A stretch of DNA of 64,000 nucleotides, taken from NCBI RefSeq assembly GCF_014207355.1, contig NZ_JACHEF010000001.1, forward strand, positions 982,002 to 1,046,001. Reading direction: 5' to 3'. A program made the translations under genes and the position numbers. The notes beneath the pieces were generated by a model that saw only the letters and a program-made list of their open reading frames with translations, had not been told where the DNA came from and ran no database searches. Numbering within the stretch: position 1 is the stretch's first letter; every line of letters starts with the position of its first letter. This DNA is from Mesorhizobium sangaii (lineage in GTDB: Bacteria > Pseudomonadota > Alphaproteobacteria > Rhizobiales > Rhizobiaceae). Positions 1 through 7,082 of this stretch are shown here, in pieces.

Positions 1-174
1 GAAGCGGGGCCGTCCTTTGGCTTCGAAAATGCGCGCCACGCCGATGCCGTTGGTGGCGTCGCCGGCAAGCCCATAGACGGTTTCTGTCGGGATGGCGACG
101 ACATCGCCGCCCCTGAGCAGCGCCAGCGCCCGCTCCAGCGCCTCGCCGACGGCAAGTATTTCAGCCACTCTCAT
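1..174 (-). CDS. Threonylcarbamoyl-AMP synthase, Sua5/YrdC/TsaC family (N-terminal part only)
   Basis: The 58 readable codons start at ATG (172-174) and run off the left edge. The translation contains PTETVYGLAGDA and, at the edge, FEAKGRPRF, the substrate/nucleotide-binding signatures of the YrdC fold. The enzyme makes L-threonylcarbamoyl-AMP from threonine, bicarbonate and ATP for the universal t6A37 modification of ANN-decoding tRNAs. The missing C-terminus would show whether this is a short TsaC or a long Sua5 with an extra domain. The gene points away from the secreted-protein gene at 363. Confidence 0.9.
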   Translation of the reverse strand, partial: MRVAEILAVGEALERALALLRGGDVVAIPTETVYGLAGDATNGIGVARIFEAKGRPRF

Positions 175-362
175 CACCTCTCAGATGCCGGCTGCGTAGT
201 ACGATGGCGGCTGTTGGGCAAGTCGACTGTTGAGGCAAGTCGCTGTTGGGTAATCTGGGCATTGGCGATTTATCAATCGCTAAAATGCTATGTTCCAGCG
301 AAAGCCGGCATCAATTCCGGCCCGCTACTGTGCGGCTGCTGAGGCAAAGGGGAGCGATCATC

Positions 363-887
363 GTGTCTGTGCGTATGCTGCTGGGGCTTGTTCTTGCGGT
401 GACGACCGGCGGGGCACAGGCCTCGTCGCTGGTTTTTCCCGGCGTGCCTTCCTCGACACCATCCATCATCAAGCTCGATGCCGCCAAGCCGCTGAAGACC
501 GCCGACGCCGCCAAGGCCAGCAATGTGCAGTCGGTGGTGGGGCTCGGCGAAGCGCAGCCCGACGTCACTTATGAAAAGGTGTCGGCGATCACGGACAAGC
601 CCGGGGCCAGCCATGGGTTTGAGCAGAACCCGATGGTCATTCGCGGGGGTGTGGTCGGTCCCGCCTTCTCTGCGCCGGCGCCAAGCGCCGCGGCGGCGAA
701 AGCCGCAGCTCCAGAGACGGGAACCGCGCCTGCGACGGGCACCACACCGGCGACGGGTACCGCACCGGCGACGGCTACGGCCTCAGCCGCCCCCGCGGGA
801 GACGCCGGGACAAACTCGGCCTTGCCACCGAAAGCACCCGCACGAGCAACAACCCAGCCCGTTCGTGGGGTCAGCAAGGTCAATTAG
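363..887 (+). CDS. Exported Ala/Pro/Thr-rich protein of unknown function
   Basis: I place the start at GTG 363 because AAAGGGGAG (346-354) lies 8 nt upstream and the following residues (VRMLLGLVLAVTTGG, ending AQASS) form a signal peptide. The longer reading from ATG 246 would bury it. The mature part has a conserved-looking central stretch (residues about 25-105) and then a low-complexity tail with a repeated TGTAPA/TGTTPA unit, typical of disordered periplasmic or cell-wall-exposed linkers. No enzyme motif is visible. The length is 174 residues. Confidence 0.7.
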   Translation: MSVRMLLGLVLAVTTGGAQASSLVFPGVPSSTPSIIKLDAAKPLKTADAAKASNVQSVVGLGEAQPDVTYEKVSAITDKPGASHGFEQNPMVIRGGVVGPAFSAPAPSAAAAKAAAPETGTAPATGTTPATGTAPATATASAAPAGDAGTNSALPPKAPARATTQPVRGVSKVN

Positions 888-1040
888 AGGCTGGACTGCG
901 ACTTGACTGGGGTCGGGCGCCCGGCGCACCATTGGCAGGCAAACTCCGTCTCGGTCCTTTGCCGGTGGCTGCCACTGTCCGAATGTCGTCAAGCGGCCAT
1001 GGTAGACGGGTTTTTGTCGTTCGGGGTAAGGGGGCTGATC

Positions 1041-1430
1041 ATGAGAAAATTCAAAACCGTCACTGCGGCCGGGCTTCTGCTGGTGTCGTTGTTTGGCGCC
1101 GGCGCGGCTCATGCCGATGACATGCTGGGATCCTATGTCGCGCGCATTTCCGAGCGGGATCATCAAGCGAGTGACGGCTATGCGCTGGAGAGTGCGGCGC
1201 AGATGGTGCGGCAGGACCGGGCCAACTGGCACAAATTCCACCGTCGCGACAGCGATGACGAGGGTGACGGCTGGTTCAGGACCAACGACCAGCGCGCCGA
1301 TCTGCAACGCATGCTGGAGCGCTCCGGCGCGATGAGCTCCTCGACCAAGCGCGCCATCGTCAATGGCGAGCCGCTGATCCAGGTCGACGTCTACGAAAAC
1401 AGCGTGCGCGTCAGCATTCTGGAAGACTGA
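1041..1430 (+). CDS. Small exported protein of unknown function
   Basis: The start is ATG 1041, preceded by an AAGGGGG ribosome site about 6-7 nt upstream. The first 24 residues (MRKFKTVTAAGLLLVSLFGAG, then AAHADD) form a clear signal peptide with an AHA-D cleavage site. The 105-residue mature protein is polar, with a charged central stretch (HRRDSDDEGDGWFR) and a C-terminal strand-like segment rich in valine. There are no cysteines and no recognisable domain. A reading of 175 codons from 903 is possible but would place the signal peptide internally, so I reject it. Confidence 0.75.
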   Translation: MRKFKTVTAAGLLLVSLFGAGAAHADDMLGSYVARISERDHQASDGYALESAAQMVRQDRANWHKFHRRDSDDEGDGWFRTNDQRADLQRMLERSGAMSSSTKRAIVNGEPLIQVDVYENSVRVSILED

Positions 1431-1478
1431 CCCAGTCAGCTTCCAGGAAAACTGACCCAGCCGGCATCTGACAGAAAA

Positions 1479-1500
1479 GGGCGGCGCGTCAGCGCCGCCC
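1479..1500 (-). terminator. Rho-independent terminator of the acidic-protein gene
   Basis: This is a perfect 9-bp GC stem (1479-1487 with 1492-1500) with loop GTCA. On the minus strand the stem is followed by CTTTTCTG. It sits 10 nt after the minus-strand stop at 1510 and between two convergent genes. Confidence 0.75.
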
Positions 1501-1509
1501 TGTCATCAA

Positions 1510-1848
1510 TCAGGCGGCTTCTTCCTTGTCGTCGTCTTCTTCGGACTCGTCGTCTTCGGATTCTTCTTCGGATTTCTCGTCGTCGCCTTCAGCCTTCACG
1601 CTGTCATCGGCGTCGTCTTCGTCCTCATCGTCTTCTTCGTCTTCATCGTCATCGGAGAGCGTGGCGGCTTCGGCGTCGTCAGACTCTTCGCCTTCTTCAT
1701 CGTCGCCGTCTTCGTCATCATCCGACAGATCGGCCGCTTCGACCGTGGCGGCGGCAGCGTGATCGAGGGCGGTTTCGGAAGCGGATTCAAGCGCCTCGGC
1801 GGGAGCCGGGGTTTCTTCTGTCACTTCGATTTCGTGATCGGAATTCAT
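1510..1848 (-). CDS. Highly acidic low-complexity protein
   Basis: The start is ATG at 1846-1848, with GGAGG in the preceding ACGGAGGCTTCC. The longer frame to 1905 lacks a comparable site. The product has 112 residues, of which 59 are Asp or Glu, mostly in DDED/EEDD runs over the C-terminal two thirds, with a few Ser and Ala spacers. It must be strongly anionic and disordered. No domain is recognised. Possible roles such as nucleic-acid mimicry, histone-like or chaperone binding, or cation buffering are inference only. A strong terminator follows the gene, which argues that it is really transcribed. The serine-rich opposite-strand frame is its mirror image. Confidence 0.65.
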   Translation of the reverse strand: MNSDHEIEVTEETPAPAEALESASETALDHAAAATVEAADLSDDDEDGDDEEGEESDDAEAATLSDDDEDEEDDEDEDDADDSVKAEGDDEKSEEESEDDESEEDDDKEEAA

Positions 1849-1953
1849 GGAAGCCTCCGTGGGTTGGGGAACATGTCCCTTTTGCCACGGAGAGATCATC
1901 GTCATATGACTGTAAGCCGGCTCGAAGGGCCCATCTTCAGAATTTTTCAGGCC

Positions 1954-4251
1954 TCAACCAGCGATCTTCGAGAAGTCCGCGACCTGACCGGTGGCCGCCC
2001 GGATGCGGGCGAGGAGCGCCAGGCGATTGGCGCGCACGGCCTCGTCCTCATCATTCACGAGAACATGCTCAAAGAATGAATCAACGGGTTCGCGCAACAC
2101 GCTAAGCGCCAGCAGCGCGCCGGAAAAGTCTTCGTTTTGAATCGCTTCGCCGGCTTGCTTCTCAGCTTGATTCACCGCCGCAAACAGCGATTTCTCGGCG
2201 TCCTCGCGAAACAGCGCCGGCTCAACAGTCTTGGCGACCGCCGTTTTCTTCTTCTCCTCGGCGGCCAGGATGTTGGCCGCGCGCTTGGTGCCGGCGAGCA
2301 GATTCCTGCCGTCCTCGGTGTCCAGGAAAGAACCAAGCGCCTCGACACGGCGCACGATCTGCAGCAGGTCGTCCGACTGCGGTGTGATGACCGCGTCGAT
2401 CAGATCATGCCGCGCACCCTGGTCGCGGAGGTAGACTTTGAGGCGATCATGGAAGAAGGCGAGGAGGTCTGGAATCAACTCGGAAGCCGAGCGCTGATGG
2501 GTCAATCCAGCCAGTTCAGAATGAAGGCCGACAAAACGCTTATCAAGCAGATCGCGGGATGAGCCCACGCCTGTCGTGAACTCGCCGCCGTCTTCAACCT
2601 TCCACATTGCAGAAAAACGGTTTCCCCCGTTGAACGTGAAACCGAAAAGTGCGTTCGCCAACTGATGTCGCAGAGAAAGGGACTTGGTGTTTTCTACCAG
2701 TATTCTAACGACCCCCAGCGCCGCCCTTCTCAGCGCGAATGGGTCTTTGGATCCCGTCGGCTTTTCGTCGATGGCCCAGAAGCCGATAAGCGTATCCAGC
2801 TTGTCGGCAAGCGCGACAGCGACTGATATCGGATCGGCCGGCACACGGTCGGAAGGGCCTTGCGGCTTGTAGTGTTCTTCCGCCGCCGCTGCGACCGAAG
2901 CATGCTCGCCCTGCAGTAGCGCGTATTTGCGGCCCATGGCACCTTGCAGTTCGGGAAATTCGCCGACGACTTCGGTGGTGAGATCGGCCTTCGCCAGGAC
3001 AGCGGCGCGGCGCGCCAGCGCGGGATCGGCGCCGACGATCGGCGCCAATTCCCCGGCCAGCCGGGCAATCCGTTCCACCCGCTCGCCTTGCGTGCCGAGC
3101 TTGGCGTGGAAGGTGACGCCGAGATGGTCGAGGCGAGCCATGCGCTGGTCGAGCGGCTTCTTGAGATCGAGCCCGAATTTTTCCGCCGATGCCGCGAGCT
3201 GATAGAGGTCCGGCAAATCGCCCTGGTCGGTCGTCCAGAAATAGAGCGCATCGGACAGCCGGGCGCGCACCACCTTGCCGTTGCCGTGGGCGATCTCCTT
3301 GCCGCCATCCTTGGCCTCGATGTTGGCGGTGAGGATGAAGCGATTGGAAAGACCCTCGGCAGCACCCTGCAGCCGCGTGACAAAGCATTTCTGGTTGGCG
3401 CGGATGGTCAACCGGATCACTTCGGCCGGAATGGCCAGGAAAGCCTCCTCGAACTCGCCCATCAGCACGACCGGCCATTCGACCAGCCCTGAGACTTCCT
3501 CCAGCAGCCCCTCGTCCTCGACCAGATCGAGCCCGTTGGCGAAGGCGAGATTGCGCGCGTCGGCAAGGATGATCTCCTTGCGTCGGTCGGCGTCGAGCAC
3601 GACCTTGGCCGCCTCCAGCTTTGAGACATAGTCGTCGAAGCGACGCACCATAATGGCGCCAGGCGCATGGAAGCGGTGGCCATAGGTGATGTTGCCCGAA
3701 CGGATGCCGTCGATCGCGAAATCGACCACCACCGGTTCCTCGGTCTCCGGGCCAAAGGTGCACAGGATCGATTGCAGCGGGCGCACCCAGCGCAGCGAAC
3801 CGGGCTTGGCCGAGGCCGGCCCCCAGCGCATCGATTTCGGCCAGGGGAAGCCGCGGATGATGCCCGGCACCAGCTCGGCGATGATCTCTTCCGATGCCCT
3901 GCCCGGCTTCGAGATGTGGGCGACGTAGAAATCGCCTTTCTTAGGATCGGAATGGACATGCGCCTCGGCGATCGACGAAAGCCCGGCCTTGCGCAGGAAA
4001 CCTTGCACCGCCTGTTCGGGCGCCGTCGTCGACGGTCCCTTGATCTCCTCGCTTATATCCTTCGAGCGCGCGGTCAGGCCCCTGATATCGACCGCCAGAC
4101 GCCGCGGCGTCCAGTATTCGCGCGCCGCCTCATAGGTCAGCCCCGCCTCGACGAGACCATCGGTAAGCATCTTCCTGAGATCACCCGCCGCCTTGCGCTG
4201 CATGCGCGCGGGGATTTCCTCGGAGCGAAGTTCGAGCAAAAGATCCGGCAT
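1954..4251 (-). CDS. glyS: Glycyl-tRNA synthetase beta subunit
   Basis: This is the 765-residue beta subunit of the bacterial alpha2beta2 glycyl-tRNA synthetase. It recognises tRNA(Gly) while the alpha subunit (glyQ at 5361) activates glycine. The N-terminus [14 protein letters not shown] and the following RMQRKA are typical, and the length is near the usual size. The body contains the HD-like domain (residues about 390-560) and a C-terminal DALR-type anticodon-binding region. glyQ lies upstream on the same strand, separated by about 1.1 kb of repeats and a broken gene rather than the usual short spacer. The start ATG overlaps the TGA of an upstream minigene (TGATG), so translation is probably coupled. 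Confidence 0.97.
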   Translation of the reverse strand: MPDLLLELRSEEIPARMQRKAAGDLRKMLTDGLVEAGLTYEAAREYWTPRRLAVDIRGLTARSKDISEEIKGPSTTAPEQAVQGFLRKAGLSSIAEAHVHSDPKKGDFYVAHISKPGRASEEIIAELVPGIIRGFPWPKSMRWGPASAKPGSLRWVRPLQSILCTFGPETEEPVVVDFAIDGIRSGNITYGHRFHAPGAIMVRRFDDYVSKLEAAKVVLDADRRKEIILADARNLAFANGLDLVEDEGLLEEVSGLVEWPVVLMGEFEEAFLAIPAEVIRLTIRANQKCFVTRLQGAAEGLSNRFILTANIEAKDGGKEIAHGNGKVVRARLSDALYFWTTDQGDLPDLYQLAASAEKFGLDLKKPLDQRMARLDHLGVTFHAKLGTQGERVERIARLAGELAPIVGADPALARRAAVLAKADLTTEVVGEFPELQGAMGRKYALLQGEHASVAAAAEEHYKPQGPSDRVPADPISVAVALADKLDTLIGFWAIDEKPTGSKDPFALRRAALGVVRILVENTKSLSLRHQLANALFGFTFNGGNRFSAMWKVEDGGEFTTGVGSSRDLLDKRFVGLHSELAGLTHQRSASELIPDLLAFFHDRLKVYLRDQGARHDLIDAVITPQSDDLLQIVRRVEALGSFLDTEDGRNLLAGTKRAANILAAEEKKKTAVAKTVEPALFREDAEKSLFAAVNQAEKQAGEAIQNEDFSGALLALSVLREPVDSFFEHVLVNDEDEAVRANRLALLARIRAATGQVADFSKIAG

Positions 4252-4370
4252 CAGAGTTTCTCCACCCGCATGCCTTCTCCCCCATTGCGCGTCCTCGCGC
4301 CTCCGGCGCTGCGGGCGCGCGGCTGTGAGGGGATTTCCTCGGAGCGAAGTTCGAGCAAAAGATCCGGCAT
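4251..4370 (-). CDS. glyS leader minigene B (39 codons, duplicate of glyS 5' end)
   Basis: ATG at 4368-4370 opens a 39-residue frame whose first 14 residues ([14 protein letters not shown]) are identical in protein to glyS. It then reads through the inserted repeat ([10 protein letters not shown]...) and ends MRVEKL-stop. The TGA overlaps the glyS ATG by TGATG, and GGTGGAG inside its 3' end is the ribosome site for glyS. Sequence identity with the next unit is near complete. Whether it is translated as a coupling leader or is just duplication debris cannot be told from sequence. Confidence 0.45.
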   Translation of the reverse strand: MPDLLLELRSEEIPSQPRARSAGGARTRNGGEGMRVEKL

Positions 4371-4489
4371 CAGAGTTTCTCCACCCGCATGCCTTCTCCC
4401 CCTTTGCGCGTCCTCGCGCCTCCGGCGCTGCGGGCGCGCGGCTGTGCGGGGATTTCCTCGGAGCGAAGTTCTAGAAGCAGGTCAGGCAT
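4370..4489 (-). CDS. glyS leader minigene C (39 codons, second duplicate)
   Basis: ATG at 4487-4489 is preceded by GAGGAG (in GTGAGGAGCCACC), the best ribosome site in the array. The peptide starts with the same 14 residues as glyS, but codons 2-6 (CCT GAC CTG CTT CTA) differ from glyS (CCG GAT CTT TTG CTC) only synonymously. It ends MRVEKL, and its TGA overlaps the ATG of minigene B. The synonymous differences suggest that this copy is an older or differently derived glyS start rather than a fresh duplicate. Confidence 0.45.
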   Translation of the reverse strand: MPDLLLELRSEEIPAQPRARSAGGARTRKGGEGMRVEKL

Positions 4490-4497
4490 GGTGGCTC

Positions 4498-4550
4498 CTC
4501 ACCCTCCCCTCGATGGGGAGGGTCGGCGCGTTTGCGCCGGGGTGGGGTGG
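4498..4550 (-). repeat. Palindromic intergenic repeat, copy 1
   Basis: The sequence holds two adjacent hairpins: CCCTCCCC/GGGGAGGG around TCGAT, and GGCGCG/CGCGCC-like arms around TTTG. It ends in a G-rich GGTGGGGTGG. The same arrangement appears inverted at 4968-5021, so the two copies flank the broken DUF559 gene. Confidence 0.75.
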
Positions 4551-4563
4551 CGGCGTCTCAGTC

Positions 4564-4952
4564 TCAAGCGCCTTCTGGGTCTGGCGGACCAAGGCGTGAT
4601 TTCCGTTCTTCCACCGCCGCATAGATCGTATCGAGAACGGAATCCAGTTCGTTTTTGATTTCATGGTTCCAGAAGCGAACGACACGATAACCCTGGCTCT
4701 CAAACCATTTCGTTCGAAGTTCGTCATGGTGCTGTTGGCCATCAAAACCGTGGTGGGCACCATCCACTTCGATGATCAGTTTCAGCCGGTGTGAGATGAA
4801 GTCAGGGAAGTAAACACCGACCGACGCCTGCCTGCGGAAATGGGTGCCTTCCACCGGAATGCGCCACAGGTGCCGCCACAATTTGCGCTCCTCGTCATTG
4901 CCGCACGCAGCCGTTGCGCGGACTGCAATTTGAACCGATCGAGCTTCGGCAT
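4564..4952 (-). pseudogene. DUF559 (Vsr-like fold) endonuclease-family gene, frameshifted
   Basis: The C-terminal 110 codons encode DEERKLWRHLWRIP, FRRQASVG, the strand IIEVDGAHH and the motif RVVRFWNHEI, the PD-(D/E)XK-like core of DUF559 proteins. The natural N-terminus MPKLDRFKLQSAQRLRAAMT is in a different frame (start 4952). The two join at ATGACGAGGAG (4889-4899), where a 4-bp deletion relative to an expected ATGACxGACGAGGAG would explain the shift. The only uninterrupted reading would start in the flanking repeat at 5031 and has a repeat-derived N-terminus, so I call it broken. Confidence 0.65.
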
Positions 4953-4967
4953 GGAAAGTCGCGCTGT

Positions 4968-5021
4968 CACCCCCACCCGCCGCTTCGCGGCGACCTCCCC
5001 CATCGAGGGGGAGGTAAAGAG
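4968..5021 (+). repeat. Palindromic intergenic repeat, copy 2 (inverted to copy 1)
   Basis: Two hairpins are visible: CCGCCGC/GCGGCGA-type arms around TTC, and CCTCCCCC/GGGGGAGG around ATCGA, after a C-rich CACCCCCACCC. This is the reverse complement layout of the copy at 4498-4550. Confidence 0.75.
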
Positions 5022-5181
5022 GGCATAGCAACTCGGCTGGCCGCTGTCACCCTTTCCGGAAATTTTGGCTCCCCTGTCGGGACGAGACGATCCAGCCCGT
5101 CCTTGGATCAAAGATTTCCATGAACCGAACGCAGCGCTGAAGCGACCCACGCTCAGGTAGGGAACTATTGGCTGAACGACC

Positions 5182-5358
5182 ATGAAAACGGCATCCAGAC
5201 TACTGCAGATCCTCGCGCTCAGTGCTTGCTTCACCGCGCAGGCTCACGGCGCCTTCTCGATGCCGGGCGTTCGGCAGGCACTGCGCACGATCGACGGTGC
5301 AACTGGTCAGAACATGCTGCCGATCAACACTTCCCTCGAGGTGATGAAACGTGCCTGA
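5182..5358 (+). CDS. Possible small exported protein (58 aa)
   Basis: ATG 5182 opens 58 codons ending TGA 5356-5358, abutting the convergent glyQ stop at 5361. The N-terminus MKTASRLLQILALSACFTAQ, then AHGA, has the charge, hydrophobic core and AQA-H cleavage site of a signal peptide. The mature part would be about 35 residues. The ribosome site is weak (AGGGAAC is rather far upstream) and I know no homologue, so this rests on the signal-peptide pattern alone. Confidence 0.35.
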   Translation: MKTASRLLQILALSACFTAQAHGAFSMPGVRQALRTIDGATGQNMLPINTSLEVMKRA

Positions 5359-5360
5359 AC

Positions 5361-6320
5361 TCAGGCCGCCAGTCCGCCAGCCTGCGTCTTCAAGAACGCC
5401 TCGCCGCAGGCCTTCGCCAGATTGCGCACCCGCAAGATGTAGCTCTGCCGTTCGGTGACCGAAATCACGCCACGCGCGTCGAGCAGGTTGAAGACATGAC
5501 TGGCCTTGATGCACTGATCGTAGGCCGGGAAGACCATGCGGTGCATCGGCAGATTGTCATTCGACGCCGGCGCACCGGCATCGAGCAGCGCCTTGCATTC
5601 GGCCTCGGCGTCCTCGAAATGGCGCAGCAGCATCGCCGTGTTGGCGTATTCGAAATTGTGGCGCGAATATTCCTGCTCGGCCTGCAGGAAGACATCGCCG
5701 TAGATGACCTTGTCGGCGCCTTCGCGGCCGTTGAAGTTGAGGTCGTAGACATTGTCGACGCCCTGCACATACATGGCCAACCGCTCCAGCCCATAAGTCA
5801 GTTCGCCCGCCACGGGGGCGCATTCAATGCCGCAGACCTGCTGGAAATAGGTGAACTGCGACACTTCCATGCCGTCGCACCAGCACTCCCAGCCCAACCC
5901 CCAGGCACCCAGGGTCGGGCTTTCCCAATCGTCCTCCACGAAGCGGATGTCGTGCAGCAGCGGATCGACGCCGATCGCCGCCAGCGAGCCGAGATAGAGC
6001 TCCTGCAGGTTCGGCGGATTCGGCTTCAGGATCACCTGGTACTGGTAATAATGCTGCAGCCGGTTCGGGTTCTCGCCATAGCGGCCATCCTTGGGGCGGC
6101 GCGACGGCTGGACGTAGGCTGCGTTCCAGCGTTTTGGCCCGAGCGCGCGCAGCGTCGTCGCCGGATGAAAGGTGCCGGCGCCGACTTCCATGTCGTAGGG
6201 CTGCAGGATGACGCAACCATAGTCCGCCCAGTAATTGTGCAAGGTCAGGATCAGCCCCTGGAACGAGCGGCTGGGATGCATATGGGCGGGAATTTCAATC
6301 GTCGGGATTTCAATCGTCAC
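5361..6320 (-). CDS. glyQ: Glycyl-tRNA synthetase alpha subunit
   Basis: This is the class II catalytic alpha subunit of glycyl-tRNA synthetase, 319 residues. Characteristic segments are [18 protein letters not shown], the motif-2 region with [15 protein letters not shown], and the motif-3 region GLERLAMY. It activates glycine with ATP and works with GlyS. The start gives [20 protein letters not shown]; the internal MHPSRSF is the usual conserved beginning of the fold. It is transcribed away from the GNAT gene at 6515. Confidence 0.97.
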   Translation of the reverse strand: MTIEIPTIEIPAHMHPSRSFQGLILTLHNYWADYGCVILQPYDMEVGAGTFHPATTLRALGPKRWNAAYVQPSRRPKDGRYGENPNRLQHYYQYQVILKPNPPNLQELYLGSLAAIGVDPLLHDIRFVEDDWESPTLGAWGLGWECWCDGMEVSQFTYFQQVCGIECAPVAGELTYGLERLAMYVQGVDNVYDLNFNGREGADKVIYGDVFLQAEQEYSRHNFEYANTAMLLRHFEDAEAECKALLDAGAPASNDNLPMHRMVFPAYDQCIKASHVFNLLDARGVISVTERQSYILRVRNLAKACGEAFLKTQAGGLAA

Positions 6321-6514
6321 GGGGGCCTCGACAGCAAAGGCTAGCTTGCCGGCACGTCCTAGAGACCCGGCGGCCTAGCGTCAAGCAAGGCGCCCCGGTG
6401 CGGACGCGGCGAGCGCCAATGATGTCGAAAGCTTTGCGGACGACTGGCCCATTGCCGGCCATTGCCGCCTGCGGTCTGCTCGCACCACAAAGTGTCACGA
6501 CAACAGGTTCGATC

Positions 6515-6976
6515 ATGCCCAGTTCGACCACGATCCGTCCCATCACGCGCCAGGATTTAGACCAATGGCTGCCGCTGTGGGACGGTTACAACGCCTTCTA
6601 CGGCCGCTCGGGCGAGACGGCGCTGGCAAGCGAGATCACCGCGATGACATGGTCGCGCTTCTTCGATACCTATGAGCCGGTGCATGCGCTGGTTGCCGAA
6701 AGCGAGGGACAGCTTCTCGGCCTCGTGCATTACCTTTTTCACCGCAGCACCACGGCGATCGCGCCGAATTGCTACCTGCAGGACCTTTTCACCACAGAGG
6801 CCTCGCGCGGCAAAGGCATCGGCCGGGGCCTGATAGAGGGCGTCTACGAGCGTGCCCAGACCGCCGGTTCGGGCCGGGTGTACTGGCTGACGCATGAAAC
6901 CAATCACACGGCGATGAAGCTCTATGACAAGGTCGGCGAACGCTCCGGGTTCATCGTCTACCGGAAGCTGTTCTGA
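6515..6976 (+). CDS. GNAT family N-acetyltransferase
   Basis: The 153-residue protein from ATG 6515 starts MPSSTTIRPITRQDLDQW, the normal beta1-alpha1 opening of GNAT enzymes. An upstream in-frame ATG at 6398 would add 39 unrelated residues. Motif A is visible as LFTTEASRGKGIGRGLIE, the acetyl-CoA pyrophosphate loop, followed by WLTHETNHTAMKLYDKVG. It probably acetylates an amino group of a small molecule or protein; the substrate cannot be inferred. It is divergent from glyQ. Confidence 0.85.
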   Translation: MPSSTTIRPITRQDLDQWLPLWDGYNAFYGRSGETALASEITAMTWSRFFDTYEPVHALVAESEGQLLGLVHYLFHRSTTAIAPNCYLQDLFTTEASRGKGIGRGLIEGVYERAQTAGSGRVYWLTHETNHTAMKLYDKVGERSGFIVYRKLF

Positions 6977-7035
6977 GGCAGTTTCCAGCGCACTGGCGCG
7001 CGTTGCGTTTTTGGACGGATGGGACGGCCAAACGA

Positions 7036-7063
7036 AAACGGGGCTCCGAAAAGAGCCCCGTTT
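7036..7063. terminator. Bidirectional terminator between convergent genes
   Basis: A perfect 11-bp stem (AAACGGGGCTC, 7036-7046, with GAGCCCCGTTT, 7053-7063) closes a 6-nt loop CGAAAA. The A/T ends of the stem supply a U-run in both directions, for the acetyltransferase gene (+) and the TPR gene (-). Confidence 0.85.
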
Positions 7064-7082
7064 GCATTCCAAGAAACCGACT

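Larger units (their letters stand above)
4210..4489 (-). repeat. 119-bp tandem repeat array at the glyS 5' end
   Basis: Start codons recur at 4251, 4370 and 4489, a spacing of exactly 119 bp. Each unit is 42 bp of glyS coding start plus a 77-bp GC-rich palindromic spacer that carries a ribosome site. Between the two full spacers I count two single-base differences. The third coding start (4474-4489) has the synonymous block described for minigene C. Confidence 0.9.

Noticed and set aside
1526..1762. Serine-rich 78-codon frame on the plus strand
   Set aside because: It is the exact antisense of the acidic-protein gene; the GAC/GAA runs read as TCG/TCT serines. No ribosome site.
4193..4474. 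Plus-strand frames with repeated Arg/Ser-rich sequence over the glyS 5' array
   Set aside because: They arise from the 119-bp repeats read on the opposite strand. The coding evidence (shared glyS start, synonymous changes) is on the minus strand.
4210..4489. Tandem repeats as a possible CRISPR array
   Set aside because: The units are 119 bp with nearly identical spacers and contain coding sequence. CRISPR needs short repeats with unrelated spacers.
5226..6344. 372-codon plus-strand frame
   Set aside because: It is the antisense of glyQ, which is certain.
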